DNA of 43,786 nt from Planctomycetota bacterium (GCA_016795295.1 JAEUHP010000302.1:1-43786); one strand, 5' to 3'; numbered from the stretch's first letter, positions 32,460 through 43,333 are shown. Program-made: numbers and translations. The notes: a model not told the origin generated them from the sequence alone.

Positions 32460-33521
32460 TCAACCGCCGGCAAGGCACCAGAGCAACAACCGGTACATGC
32501 CATACAGCACTGCAGCAACGGCGCCGAGCAAGGTCAGGTTGAAACCCCATTTGACCCAATTGTATAGACGTCGATTCGACTGACGCAGCACCTTCGTTCG
32601 CGCAAACAGAGGCGCCACTCCGGCAAACAATCGGTTGGCCAGACCGCGACGATCCCCTTCGAGGTTGGGCACGATCGAAATGCGGGCCAGACCGCGATAG
32701 AACCAATTGATGACGGCACCGGGCCAGCTCATGGGCCGATCGATGTCGCACATCAAGATCAGCCGGGGATGGTCGGTGTCGTTGCGGGCATGGTGCAGGT
32801 ACGTGATGTCGAACAGCGCAGCAGCACCATCGCGCCAGGAATACGTCTGGCCATCCACCTCGATCGAGCAGCCGTCCCGGTTGGGCGTCGAGAGCCCCAA
32901 ATGGTAGCGCAGCGAAATTGCAACCGGATCCAAATGCCGTGTCAGCTTCGACCCGGGAGGCAGCAAGGAGAACATGGCGCCGTTCACCGATGGAATCCGG
33001 CTCAAGATGGCGACCGTCTTCGGACACAGCGCCAACGCCGATGCGTGGGTGTAGCCGTACCAGCGCAGGTAGAACTTGCTCCATCCGTATTTGTAGAAAG
33101 TACGGAATCCGACATCGAAATAGGACGCCGAATTCCTGTCACTGATGCGCTCGAAGTAACCTTGCCGCATCAATTGCATCGCTTCCTCACGGATCACTTG
33201 CCAGCCTTCCTGGAGCGGCGCAAGCTCAGGGTAGTTCTCCAGACCCAAGAACACCCCGCGCCCCTTCGGCTTGGTGAACAGGTAGAGCAGGCAGTTGAAC
33301 GGAGCAAAGATCGGCCAACCCTTGCGCACGTACTCTCGAAGTCCCTCGTAGCGAAGCTTGCCGCGATGCGCGTAGACATAGCGCATCGAGCCCAGGGCGA
33401 AGGCTGACGCTGCGGCCAATGACGAACCGAGCAGCTGAGTTGTGTTCAAGAGGTCCAACCAGCATGCGCTGCACCCTCTGCAGATTCCATCGCCAGGGAG
33501 CATGGGCAGTTCGGTGTGCAT
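32460..33521 (-). CDS. LpxO/aspartyl-asparaginyl beta-hydroxylase-like membrane oxygenase
   Basis: The 353-residue protein carries a 2-oxoglutarate/Fe(II) oxygenase core of the aspartyl/asparaginyl beta-hydroxylase family, which includes LpxO, the lipid A 2-hydroxylase. It shows FSLLPPGSKLTRHLDPVAIS (184-203) with the Fe ligands H196 and D198, RYHLGLSTPN (205-214), LFDITYLHHARNDTDHPR (236-253) with the third ligand H243 and the 2-oxoglutarate-binding R253, then CDIDRP. A hydrophobic helix at about 322-345 anchors it at the C-terminus, and a hydrophobic patch is near residues 30-46. I infer a membrane-facing hydroxylase; lipid A is one possible substrate but is unproven. GC content is locally low (28 of 60 bases around 33061). 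Confidence 0.82.
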   Translation of the reverse strand: MHTELPMLPGDGICRGCSACWLDLLNTTQLLGSSLAAASAFALGSMRYVYAHRGKLRYEGLREYVRKGWPIFAPFNCLLYLFTKPKGRGVFLGLENYPELAPLQEGWQVIREEAMQLMRQGYFERISDRNSASYFDVGFRTFYKYGWSKFYLRWYGYTHASALALCPKTVAILSRIPSVNGAMFSLLPPGSKLTRHLDPVAISLRYHLGLSTPNRDGCSIEVDGQTYSWRDGAAALFDITYLHHARNDTDHPRLILMCDIDRPMSWPGAVINWFYRGLARISIVPNLEGDRRGLANRLFAGVAPLFARTKVLRQSNRRLYNWVKWGFNLTLLGAVAAVLYGMYRLLLWCLAGG

Positions 33522-33543
33522 CCCTGACCACCCAGGCGCCCCC

Positions 33544-36500
33544 TCATCGCACCGTCCGCGTGTCCACGCGCATCACGACTTCGCCGCTGCGCACGACCTT
33601 CGTTTCCCCCACGGGCGCGAGCACGCACCTGACCGACTCGGTGCCCCCCGCGACCTCACCCCACGCTTCGACGCGCAGCCCTTCGCCCTCATGCACGAGC
33701 TGCACGCGCGTCGCCGTGCCGAGTCCGGGCAGCTTCCCCTGCCACGGCGAGAGCGCGAACGTCACCGTGCGCTGGTTGTCGCCCACCGCGAGCACCACGT
33801 CCGCGATCACCACCACGTCGCCGAACGGTCCCCCCGGCGCGCGCAGCACGACCTCGTAGGCGCCCGCGCGGGGCACCGCGAACGGCAACGCGCTCGCCAA
33901 AGCACCGTCGTCGCCGACCGGCAGAGGTTCCCTCCCGACCACTTCGCGATGGTCGGTGGCGTCGCGCAGCGCCACGGTCCAACCCGCGAGCGAGCGCAGA
34001 CCGGAGCACGACACGTTCAGCGCGAGTCGGCACGCGTCGACGACGACCTCGACCTCCGTCACCTCGCCCTCGCGCACGACCGCGTCGACCGCGAAAGGCT
34101 GCTCCGCCGCGTCGCCGAGCGAACTCTCCGTCCAGCCACCGGCCAGCGGCCGCTCGCCCGGGCGCACTTCGTAGCCCCCGGCCGCCACGTGCTCGAACGC
34201 GAACGCCCCGTCGCGGGCCGTCAGCATCGTGCGCGGGCCGAACAGCGGGTGGTGCAACGCGACCACCGCACGCGCGACCGGTGCGCCGCTCGCGGTGCGA
34301 AGCCGGCCGCGGACCGTGCCCCCCTTCGTCAGCTCGACGGGCGGAAGCTCGAGCGACGTGGTCGGATCGAACGACACCGGCGCTGTCACCGCGGACGCGA
34401 AACCGTCCTTGTGCACGAGGCAGCGCACGTCCTCGGGCTGCTCGCGTGCCAACGCAAACGTCCCGTTCTGATCGGTCGTCGCGTGGAAGCGACCCGTCGC
34501 CGCCCATTCGCCCATGCGATAGCCGTCGCGCAGGACCTGCTTGCCGCGCGTCAGCGCCAGCACCTGCGCCCCTTCGACCGGTTGTCCCGCCGCGAGCACG
34601 GTTCCCTTCAGCGAGGTCCGTTCGACCAACGTCACCTCGATGCGTTCGGGCCACGTGCCGGGCTCGTACGGTTCGCTCACGAACGGCACACAGCGGTCGC
34701 GCATCACGCGCAATCGCGCCGAGAACGGGGGCGGCGCGAAGCGCACACGATCGCCGTCGGTCGCCACCCACAGCGCGGCGACCACGGGCTCGACCGCGGC
34801 CCAGTCGGCGCGCAGGCCGCCCGTCGCACTCGCAGGCGAACGCACGACCACCTCGACCGCGCGCGCAGGGCGGAGCGTCATCGTCACGAGTTCGCCGTTG
34901 GGCACCACGCCTTGCTCGATCGAAGACTGCAGCCGGCCCGACGGATCGTTGGCGACGACGATCGCCGGCGAGAGATCCGGGACGCCGTCGCGCAGGTTGA
35001 CGCCGAAGCGCACCAGGCCGTCCTGGCCCGACGAGCCCGCCGCCGAGCCATGCTCCTGCCGCTTGTAGACCAGCGCGCCATGCACCGGCGTGCCGAGTGG
35101 ATCGACCACCCGCACCACCAGACCCTTGCCCTTCTCGGACACCGGCACGGGCTCGAGCACGAGGTTGGCCACGTCCTGCTCCGCCGCAGCCACGTCGACG
35201 CAACGCGTCGCGCTGCGATACCCGTCGGCCACCGCCACGAGCATCACAGGGCCGCGCGGGGCAGGCGTGAGTTCGTAGCTGCCGCGCGAGAACAGCGATG
35301 CCGTCTCCGTCGTCGCGATGCTCGAATCCAGGTCCAGCTTGCTCGCACTGCTGGACTCGAAGCGCAGCGGCAGCGGCGGCGCGAACACTCCCACGCGCGC
35401 GCCGCCGATCGCCGAACCGTCGCTCGCCACCACCCGACCGCGCAACGTCGCAGCGCGCAGCACGCGCACCTCGCCGAGGTCCAGGTCGTCGCCGTCGGCC
35501 ACGAATGCACGCCGTTCGGCCGGCAGGTGCCGCGGTGCAGTCACGCGGAACGCGAGCTCCCACGGCTCACCGCGCGCGGGCCGCATCGAAGCGGGCAGTT
35601 CGCCGAGCAGCCGTTCGTCGGTGCGCAACGCGAGCACCGCACTCCCGTCAGCCGCCGTCCTCGCCTCGGGCAGCAGCAGCGACTGCAGCGGCGAACGCAT
35701 CTCGAGGCCATTGTGCACGAGCCGCTCGAAGCGCAGCGAAGCACCCTCGACGGGCTTGCCACGCTCGTCGACGACGCGCACACGCACGACGGCGCGCTGG
35801 TCCGCGGCCGCGACCTTCGGCGCGCTGGAGCTCGCTTCGTGCCCTTCCGCAGGCGCCGACACAACCTGCGTACGCGCAAGGTCGGCAGTCGCCGTGGACT
35901 CCGAGGTTGCCGACGCGCCATCGGCGACCGCGGCATCGGCCACTTCAGCCGCGACCGACGTCGCGTCCGTGGCCGGCCACGCGAGCCACACGAAGCCCGA
36001 CAACAGCGTCGCGGCGAGCGCCAGCGTCGCGGCCGACGTGGTGCGACCGAGGCCCGGCGCACACAGCGGCAGGATCGCGAGCTTCCAGTCGCGGCCGTAG
36101 CGGCCCTGCAGGCGTGCGCGCAGCAGCGCGTGCGCCTCGAAGAGCCGCCACCGCACGGTGCCTTCGGGCACCGCCTGGTCGCGCGCGATCGCCGCCAGCG
36201 ACTGCCCTTCGAAGTGATGCAGCAGCACCGTGGTCCGAAACGGCTCGGCCAGCGCGTGCACCGCCGCGGCCACCGCGCTCTGTGCCTCGAAGGCCTCGCT
36301 GACCTCGTGCGCACTCTCGGCCGCGCGCTCGCCCACGAACTCGGCCGCCGTGCGTTCGCGGCGGCGACGGCGCAGGTCCTTGCGCAACTGCTGCAGCGCG
36401 TGGTTCTCGGCGACTTTGCGCGCATAGGCGCGCAGGTTGGCGATCGGCCCCTTCTGCTGCAGGACCGAGGCCATCGTCTCCTGCGCCAGGTCCATCGCCT

Positions 36501-36597
36501 GCGAACGGTCGCGCACGAGCGAGTTGCAGAGGCCTTCGATCCAGGTGCGCTGGTCGAGCAGTTCCTGCAGAACGGGTTCCATCGAGGTCTTGGTCAT
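33544..36597 (-). CDS. ECF sigma factor fused via a membrane helix to carboxypeptidase-regulatory-like domains
   Basis: The 1017-residue protein starts as a sigma-70-like factor. Region 2 spans about 10-85 (CNSLVRDRSQAMDLAQETMA, then LRAYARKVAENHALQQLRKD). Region 4 spans about 112-165 (ALAEPFRTTVLLHHFEGQSL, then AAIARDQAVPEGTVRWRLFE). A transmembrane helix follows at about 187-208 (SAATLALAATLLSGFVWLAW), preceded by basic residues, so sigma would be cytoplasmic. The remaining 800 residues should be extracytoplasmic. They contain about five Ig-like carboxypeptidase-regulatory modules starting near 269 (VVRVRVVDERGKPVEGASLR), 384, 492, 662 and 762. The ATG at 36597 is chosen because it begins the sigma homology; one at 36582 is possible. 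No anti-sigma factor is adjacent. It faces the lipoprotein-kdsB-pyrG operon. I infer a one-protein membrane signalling device. Confidence 0.85.
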   Translation of the reverse strand: MTKTSMEPVLQELLDQRTWIEGLCNSLVRDRSQAMDLAQETMASVLQQKGPIANLRAYARKVAENHALQQLRKDLRRRRRERTAAEFVGERAAESAHEVSEAFEAQSAVAAAVHALAEPFRTTVLLHHFEGQSLAAIARDQAVPEGTVRWRLFEAHALLRARLQGRYGRDWKLAILPLCAPGLGRTTSAATLALAATLLSGFVWLAWPATDATSVAAEVADAAVADGASATSESTATADLARTQVVSAPAEGHEASSSAPKVAAADQRAVVRVRVVDERGKPVEGASLRFERLVHNGLEMRSPLQSLLLPEARTAADGSAVLALRTDERLLGELPASMRPARGEPWELAFRVTAPRHLPAERRAFVADGDDLDLGEVRVLRAATLRGRVVASDGSAIGGARVGVFAPPLPLRFESSSASKLDLDSSIATTETASLFSRGSYELTPAPRGPVMLVAVADGYRSATRCVDVAAAEQDVANLVLEPVPVSEKGKGLVVRVVDPLGTPVHGALVYKRQEHGSAAGSSGQDGLVRFGVNLRDGVPDLSPAIVVANDPSGRLQSSIEQGVVPNGELVTMTLRPARAVEVVVRSPASATGGLRADWAAVEPVVAALWVATDGDRVRFAPPPFSARLRVMRDRCVPFVSEPYEPGTWPERIEVTLVERTSLKGTVLAAGQPVEGAQVLALTRGKQVLRDGYRMGEWAATGRFHATTDQNGTFALAREQPEDVRCLVHKDGFASAVTAPVSFDPTTSLELPPVELTKGGTVRGRLRTASGAPVARAVVALHHPLFGPRTMLTARDGAFAFEHVAAGGYEVRPGERPLAGGWTESSLGDAAEQPFAVDAVVREGEVTEVEVVVDACRLALNVSCSGLRSLAGWTVALRDATDHREVVGREPLPVGDDGALASALPFAVPRAGAYEVVLRAPGGPFGDVVVIADVVLAVGDNQRTVTFALSPWQGKLPGLGTATRVQLVHEGEGLRVEAWGEVAGGTESVRCVLAPVGETKVVRSGEVVMRVDTRTVR

Positions 36598-36834
36598 GGT
36601 CGCAATCGGGCCCTGGGTGGAAAAGGGGCGCGCCGCGGAGATGCCGCCGACAGGCGGACCGTTGGCGGGAAGGCGAGGATTTCTTCGTGCCGGCGGGCCC
36701 CTGCTCCTGGCCAGGCACCCCATCGCGGTGACCGGAAGCCACTGTTTGCCCAACTCCCCGGACATCGGACCCGCCCCCCACCCCAGGGCCCGGGCGGACA
36801 CCGACAGAGTTTTCTTTCGCCCCGCCCACCGAGC

Positions 36835-36842
36835 GCTACAGT
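36835..36842 (+). promoter_or_regulatory. -10-like box GCTACAGT upstream of the lipoprotein-kdsB-pyrG operon
   Basis: GCTACAGT ends 11 bases before the ATG at 36854, the same geometry as the kinase gene. The 256-base gap 36598-36853 also has to hold the promoter of the divergent sigma-fusion gene; no other motif is clear there. Confidence 0.35.
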
Positions 36843-36853
36843 CGACGCACTGG

Positions 36854-37423
36854 ATGGCGCTTCTCCCGACCAGCCAGTTCTCCCGCCCAGGCGCACTCGC
36901 GCTCACCCTCGCCCTGGCCGCCTGCGCCAGTGGCCCGAGCGCGCCCCGCATCACCGAGGGCCAGCGCACCGTCGTGCGCTACGTGCAGTTCGAGCCCGAA
37001 CGCATGCTGATCCTGCAGAACCGCTCCAGCGGCCAGCCCAAGGACGTCTACAGCGACCGCTTGGCCGAGCCGGGCACCAAGGTCGTGGACGATGCCATCC
37101 TCCAGCAACTGATCGACAAGATGGCCGAACACGGCATGTTCGTGCGCAACGAACGGTCGGTGGCCACCGCGGCGCGCGACGCCCTGATCGTGGAGCAAGG
37201 CGACCGCCGCGTGGCCTGGAGTCGCCTGTACCGGCAGGGCGAGGACCCCGCCGAGCAGCCGTTCTTCGTCTGCCGCCAGGCCTTCCTGGACGACTACAAC
37301 GCTGCGACCGCCATGCAGACCCCGCGCGAACGGCCGGACCTGCGCGCCGAACAGGAACGGGCCCAGCAGGACGCGGCCGCGGCCCAGCGCAAACTGCTCG
37401 AACTGCAGCGAGGTGGTCGATGA
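36854..37423 (+). CDS. Predicted lipoprotein with C-terminal coiled coil, first gene of the kdsB-pyrG operon
   Basis: The 189-residue product has a signal sequence ending in a lipobox (LALAAC, Cys24). The mature part is mainly helical or mixed ([20 protein letters not shown] near 39-58, then [20 protein letters not shown]) and ends in an Ala/Gln/Glu-rich coiled coil ([18 protein letters not shown]). No family is known to me. The last base pairs overlap the start of kdsB (ATGA), so it is translationally coupled to CMP-Kdo synthesis. It may be a cell-envelope protein connected with that pathway, but this is inference from position. Confidence 0.7.
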   Translation: MALLPTSQFSRPGALALTLALAACASGPSAPRITEGQRTVVRYVQFEPERMLILQNRSSGQPKDVYSDRLAEPGTKVVDDAILQQLIDKMAEHGMFVRNERSVATAARDALIVEQGDRRVAWSRLYRQGEDPAEQPFFVCRQAFLDDYNAATAMQTPRERPDLRAEQERAQQDAAAAQRKLLELQRGGR

Positions 37424-38174
37424 CCCGCATCGACGCCTTGGCGATCGTGCCGGTGCGGGTGGGCAGCCAGCGCCTGCCCGGCAAGGCCCTGCTCACCGAG
37501 AGCGGCAAGGCCCTGTTCTTGCACACCTGCGACCAGGCGCAGAAGGCGCGCAACATCGACCGCGTGTGCGTCGCCACCGACGACGACCGCGTCGAGGCCC
37601 TGGCACGCGCGGCCGGCCACCTGGTGGTGCGCACCAGCCCCGCCTGCCGAACCGGCAGCGAACGCTGCGCCGAGGCCGCGGCGGCCATCGACTGCCGCGT
37701 CGTGCTCGACATCCAGGGCGACTGGCCCGAAGTGGCGCCGCAGGACCTGGAGTCCCTGGTGGCGCAGCTCCTGCAGGGGGCGGCGGCGACCAACACGCTG
37801 TGCGTGCCGCTGCAGGACCCGGAAGTGATGCAGAATCCGAACGTGGTCAAGGTGGTGCGCGGCCTGCACGGCAAAGCGCTCTACTTCAGCCGCGCGCTGG
37901 TGCCGTACTGCAAAGAAGGCCCGTTCCCGATCCGCCGCCACATCGGCGTCTACGGCTTCCAACGCGACGTGCTGCTGCGCATTCCGGGCCTGCCATCGAG
38001 CGGCCTGGCCGAGGCGGAGAGCCTCGAACAACTGCGCTTCTTGGAGAACGACATTCCCATGCACGTGCTCGACGCAGAGGGCGATCCCTGGGGCATCGAG
38101 ACGCGCCCCGACTACGACGCGTTCCTGCAGCGCTTGCAACCACGCCGATCCGCCGCGAACCGGCCTTCCCAATC

Positions 38175-38178
<4 letters not shown>
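37420..38178 (+). CDS. kdsB: CMP-Kdo synthetase (3-deoxy-manno-octulosonate cytidylyltransferase)
   Basis: The 252-residue enzyme activates Kdo with CTP for lipopolysaccharide inner core synthesis in the cytoplasm. Motifs: [17 protein letters not shown] (9-25), the nucleotide-binding loop (usually ARYGSTRLPGKPL); [14 protein letters not shown] (49-62); the [11 protein letters not shown] stretch (75-86), which is usually SGTDRxx[12 protein letters not shown] (94-103), usually VNVQGDEP; and [26 protein letters not shown] at the C-terminal side. The second acidic residue of the metal-binding QGDEP is a tryptophan here, which may be a lineage variant. It overlaps the lipoprotein gene by 4 bases before it (ATGA) and pyrG by 4 bases after it (ATGA). 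The reading frame is open far upstream, but that part is a shadow of the sigma-fusion gene. Confidence 0.88.
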
Positions 38179-39806
<1,628 letters not shown>

Positions 39807-39881
39807 GCTCGGGTGGCGCGCTGCGCGGTGCGGCGCGTGAGTTTGCTGGCGTCGCCAGGCCGAGAGCGTTCAGCTTGGCGC

Positions 39882-41363
39882 ATGCGGGCGATCCCGTCGT
39901 TCCGTTCCTCCTGGGTCGTCGTCGCGGCCATGCTGACCGCCTGCGCGACCTCGCCCGGCCCGGCCGAACCCCGGTCCGTTAGCCATCGACGGCCCAACGT
40001 GCTCGTGCTGTTCGTCGACGACCTCGGCTGGCGCGACGTCGGCGCGTATGGGCAGGACATCGCGAAAACGCCCAACATCGATCGGCTGGCCCGCGAGGGC
40101 ATGCGCTTCACCCAGGCCTATGCAGCCAATCCCGTCTGCTCGCCGACGCGCGCGGCACTGATGACCGGCAAGTACCCGGCGCGCGTCGACATCAACGACT
40201 GGATTCCCGGCACGCCATTTCCGCAGGCACGCATGCTGCCGCCGTCGGATCTCGACCAACTGCCGCTCGCCGAGACGACCCTCGCCGAACGGCTGCGCGA
40301 TCGCGGCTACGCCACCTGGAACGTCGGCAAGTGGCATCTCGGCGGTGAGGGATTCCTGCCGCAGGACCAGGGGTTCGCCGAGAACCACATGGGCAGCCAC
40401 ACCGGCCACCCGGCGTCGCATCACTTCCCGTTCGGCCACGACGCGCACGGCAAGCCGGCACACACGCACGCGGTGCCCGGGTTGCCCTCGGGCGTCGGCC
40501 CCGGCGACTACCTCGCCGACGTGCAGGCCGAGGTGGCCGCGCGGCTCATTCGCGGTGCCCGCAACGGCGCACAGCCGTTCTACCTGCAGCTCTCGTTCTT
40601 TGCCGTCCACACGCCGATCGAAGCGAAGGCCGCCGACGTCGAACGCCAGCGCACGGCACGGCGGGACCGACTGGCGGCTTTGCCGCCGGACGCACGCGCG
40701 GCGCACGAGGACGCACGACCGCGGCCAGCGTTCGCAGCGATGCTCGAGAACCTCGACAGCGCGGTGGGCACCGTGCTGGCGGCACTCGACGCCGCGGGGC
40801 TCGCGAACGACACGCTCGTCGTCTTCACCAGCGACAACGGCGGACTCGACTCGGTGAGCAACAATCGGCCGCTGCGCGGTGGCAAGCGCTCGCTGTGGGA
40901 GGGCGGCATCCGCGTGCCGCTACTCGTGCGTTGGCCTGGGGTCGTCGCGCCGGCGAGCACGTGCGACCTGCCGGTGATCACCCAGGACGTGCATCGGGGC
41001 GTGTGCGCAGCAACGGAGGCGCCGGTCGACGACGCGGTCGTCGCCGACGCGTTCGATCTGCTGCCGGCGTGGCGCGGGGAGGTGGTGGCGACGCGCCCGC
41101 CACTGTTCTGGCACTTCCCGCAGCACGAGACGCAGGAAGTCGGCCCGCGCGGCGCGATGCGCGACGGCACGTGGAAGGCAATCGAGGATTTCGCGACCGG
41201 GGCAGTGCTGTTGTTCGACCTCGCGCGCGATCCGGGCGAGACCACCGATCTGGCTGCTGCCGAGCCAGCGCGGGCCGCGGCAATGCAGGCGGCGATGCAG
41301 ACGTGGCGGCAGCGCGTGGGGGCGGCGATGCCGACCAAGAACCCGGCCTACATCACGCGGTGA
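39882..41363 (+). CDS. Sulfatase (formylglycine type), predicted lipoprotein
   Basis: The 493-residue enzyme hydrolyses sulfate esters. It has a lipobox signal (AMLTAC, Cys21), VLVLFVDDLGWRDVGAYG (40-57) with the metal aspartates D46/D47, the formylglycine motif CSPTRAALMTGKYPAR (86-101) in which C86 would be converted by an anaerobic or FGE-type maturase, and VVFTSDNGGLDS with another metal aspartate. A further N-terminal Met in frame at 39813 would put a polar leader before the signal and is rejected. It would act outside the cytoplasmic membrane, probably on sulfated polysaccharides. No maturase gene is in the window. Confidence 0.93.
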   Translation: MRAIPSFRSSWVVVAAMLTACATSPGPAEPRSVSHRRPNVLVLFVDDLGWRDVGAYGQDIAKTPNIDRLAREGMRFTQAYAANPVCSPTRAALMTGKYPARVDINDWIPGTPFPQARMLPPSDLDQLPLAETTLAERLRDRGYATWNVGKWHLGGEGFLPQDQGFAENHMGSHTGHPASHHFPFGHDAHGKPAHTHAVPGLPSGVGPGDYLADVQAEVAARLIRGARNGAQPFYLQLSFFAVHTPIEAKAADVERQRTARRDRLAALPPDARAAHEDARPRPAFAAMLENLDSAVGTVLAALDAAGLANDTLVVFTSDNGGLDSVSNNRPLRGGKRSLWEGGIRVPLLVRWPGVVAPASTCDLPVITQDVHRGVCAATEAPVDDAVVADAFDLLPAWRGEVVATRPPLFWHFPQHETQEVGPRGAMRDGTWKAIEDFATGAVLLFDLARDPGETTDLAAAEPARAAAMQAAMQTWRQRVGAAMPTKNPAYITR

Positions 41364-41463
41364 GCCTGCGGGCCACCGGATCGGCAGCCGAAGCGCTGCT
41401 GACCGCGGCCAGCCTCGCACTGCCGCACTGGGGCGCGCCGCCAGCAGCGGGTACAAGAGCCGC

Positions 41464-42360
41464 ATGCGCTGCTGGCCACTGCTGCTGAGTCTGTTCGCCT
41501 GCTCGGGGCCCGCCGTCGAGACCCGGCCGATGGCCGCTGCGACGCCCCAGCCGACACCGGAGCCAGCACCGCTGCGGGTGGTGACCTTCAACATCCGCTA
41601 CGGCACCGCAACCGACGGCGCGAACCACTGGCGGCACCGGCGCGAACTCTGCGCCGCCTGCATCCGCAACCTCGATCCGGACCTGCTCGGCGTGCAGGAA
41701 GCACTGGCCTTCCAGAACGAGTACCTGGCCAGCCAGTGCCCTGGTTACACGGTGCTCGGCGTCGGCCGTGACGACGGCGTGGCGGCCGGCGAGTTCAGTT
41801 CGCTGTTCGTGCGCACCGCGCGCTTTCACGTCGAGGCGTCGGGCACGTTCTGGTACGGCGACACCCCCGACCGCCCGGGCCGGCCGCACCTCGACGCGGC
41901 GCTGCCGCGCATCGCCACCTGGGCGCGCCTGCTCGACCACCAAGCCGGCGATCGGCCGCTGCTGGTGGTGAACACGCACTTCGACCACCGCGGGGCCAAG
42001 GCGCGCACCGCCGCCGCGCAGCAGCTGCGCACGTTCGCGGCGCAGCACGCCGCTGGAGCGGCCGTGGTGGTGCTCGGCGACTTCAACACCCCGCCCGACT
42101 CGGAGCCGCACCAGCAGCTCACGGCGAACGCCGCGGACGGGTTCGTGCTGGTGGACGCGCTGCGGACGGTGCTCGGGCAGGCGGAGGCGGACGCGGGTAC
42201 GTTCCACGCGTTCGGCAAGCAGCGCGAAGGGCGGCGCATCGACTGGATCCTGCACAGCAGTGCCTTGCGTGCGGCGGCCGCGGGGATCGACCGCACGCGG
42301 GACGGGGCGCTCTACCCGTCGGATCACGATGCGGTGTTCGCGACGCTGCGCTGGCGGTGA
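41464..42360 (+). CDS. Endonuclease/exonuclease/phosphatase-fold lipoprotein
   Basis: The 298-residue protein has a signal with a lipobox (LSLFAC, Cys13), a Pro-rich linker and an EEP-family catalytic domain: RVVTFNIRYG (38-47) with N43, LLGVQEALAFQNEYL with E79, VNTHFDHRG with the catalytic His, VVLGDFNTPPDSEPH (metal site), RRIDWILHS and YPSDHDAVFATL with the terminal Asp/His pair. All catalytic residues are visible, so it is probably an active phosphodiesterase or phosphatase on the outside of the membrane; the substrate (nucleic acid, lipid or sugar phosphate) cannot be told. It follows the sulfatase gene after 100 bases on the same strand and is also a predicted lipoprotein. Confidence 0.87.
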   Translation: MRCWPLLLSLFACSGPAVETRPMAAATPQPTPEPAPLRVVTFNIRYGTATDGANHWRHRRELCAACIRNLDPDLLGVQEALAFQNEYLASQCPGYTVLGVGRDDGVAAGEFSSLFVRTARFHVEASGTFWYGDTPDRPGRPHLDAALPRIATWARLLDHQAGDRPLLVVNTHFDHRGAKARTAAAQQLRTFAAQHAAGAAVVVLGDFNTPPDSEPHQQLTANAADGFVLVDALRTVLGQAEADAGTFHAFGKQREGRRIDWILHSSALRAAAAGIDRTRDGALYPSDHDAVFATLRWR

Positions 42361-42401
42361 GGGCGGAGCGCCGGCGAGCGAGCCCACGCGGCTCATGCCG
42401 C

Positions 42402-42419
42402 CCGTTGTTTCACAACTCG
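42402..42419. terminator. Weak hairpin in a convergent gap
   Basis: CCGTTGT and ACAAC-T-CGG can pair around a 3-base loop (one bulged T). It lies between the converging EEP and alpha/beta hydrolase genes, together with a 5-bp GAGCC/GGCTC stem at 42380-42394. Both are short, so the terminator call is weak. Confidence 0.25.
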
Positions 42420-42454
42420 GAACGTTCTGTCAAGTGCCCCCCACGCCCGCAGCC

Positions 42455-43276
42455 TCAACCACCCCGCACGAACGCCGCCACCCGCTTGCCAACCAGACCA
42501 TCCCCCGCCAGGGACAAGTCGTTGTGCCCAGCCCCCGGCACCACCAGCAGCTCCGCCGAACCACCGAACGCAGCACAGAGCCGTTTGCCGAGAGCGAGTG
42601 GCACCACCTCGTCGCGGTCGCCGTGCACCACCAGCACCGGGCAGCGCACCTGCGGCGCCTTGGCCAGGTTGTCGAACCGGTGCCGCAGCAGGAGCCGCAC
42701 CGGCAGCCACCAGAACCTCACGCCCGCCGCATCGGCCAACGCCGTGGGGGGCGCCCGCAGCAACAACCGCGCGCAGCGCCCCATCGCCGCCACGTGCACC
42801 GCGCAGAACGAACCCAGCGAAGCACCCGAGACCAGCAGCGGCACGCCCAGCTCGGCCGCGCGCTTGCCGGCGTAGTCGGCAGCCGCTTCGGCGCAGGCGA
42901 GCAGCGCCGCCACACTCGGCCGCCCATTGCTGCCGCCGTAGCCCGGATACTCGACGCCGACCGCCGCCGCACCGTGGCCTGCAAACTCGTGCACGTGCCA
43001 CGCGGCACTGGCGAGGTCTTCGCCGTTGCCGACGAACGCCAGCACCAGCGCCACGGGCCGCTCGGGCACGCGTTCGACCGCACGGAAGCCTGTGCCGTCG
43101 GCGGTGGCCAAAGCGAACTCGCGCAGATCCGGCCCCTGGAGCGGCCGCACGCCCCGGCCTGCGCCGGGGAACACCAAGAGGTCCTGCTGCGACCAAACCA
43201 GGGCGACGAGCGCCAAGTAGGCACACAGCGGGAGGATCAGGAGGTAGAGCACGCGGCGCACCGGGACGGGCACCAC
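42455..43276 (-). CDS. Membrane-anchored alpha/beta hydrolase
   Basis: The 273-residue protein begins with a hydrophobic anchor (about residues 9-28) and then an alpha/beta hydrolase domain: VALVLAFVGNGEDLASAAWH (75-94), the strand VGVEYPGYGGSNG, the nucleophile S153 in VSGASLGSF, the acid in VLVVHGDRDEVVP and the His in VPGAGHNDLS. The complete triad suggests an esterase or peptidase-like enzyme of the BEM46/YqkD kind. The start is GTG at 43276. The substrate is unknown. It is transcribed toward the EEP gene and lies 57 bases downstream of the TPR gene at the window end. Confidence 0.85.
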   Translation of the reverse strand: MVPVPVRRVLYLLILPLCAYLALVALVWSQQDLLVFPGAGRGVRPLQGPDLREFALATADGTGFRAVERVPERPVALVLAFVGNGEDLASAAWHVHEFAGHGAAAVGVEYPGYGGSNGRPSVAALLACAEAAADYAGKRAAELGVPLLVSGASLGSFCAVHVAAMGRCARLLLRAPPTALADAAGVRFWWLPVRLLLRHRFDNLAKAPQVRCPVLVVHGDRDEVVPLALGKRLCAAFGGSAELLVVPGAGHNDLSLAGDGLVGKRVAAFVRGG

Positions 43277-43333
43277 GGCAGATTACCACGCTCCCACGCT
43301 GCAGCATGCGAGGGCCGATGGTTCTCCGAACCA

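Noticed and set aside
33442..37419. In-frame upstream extension of kdsB of more than 1300 codons
   Set aside because: It runs antisense to the sigma-fusion gene and through the lipoprotein gene in another frame; kdsB starts at 37420 by family match and overlap with the lipoprotein stop.
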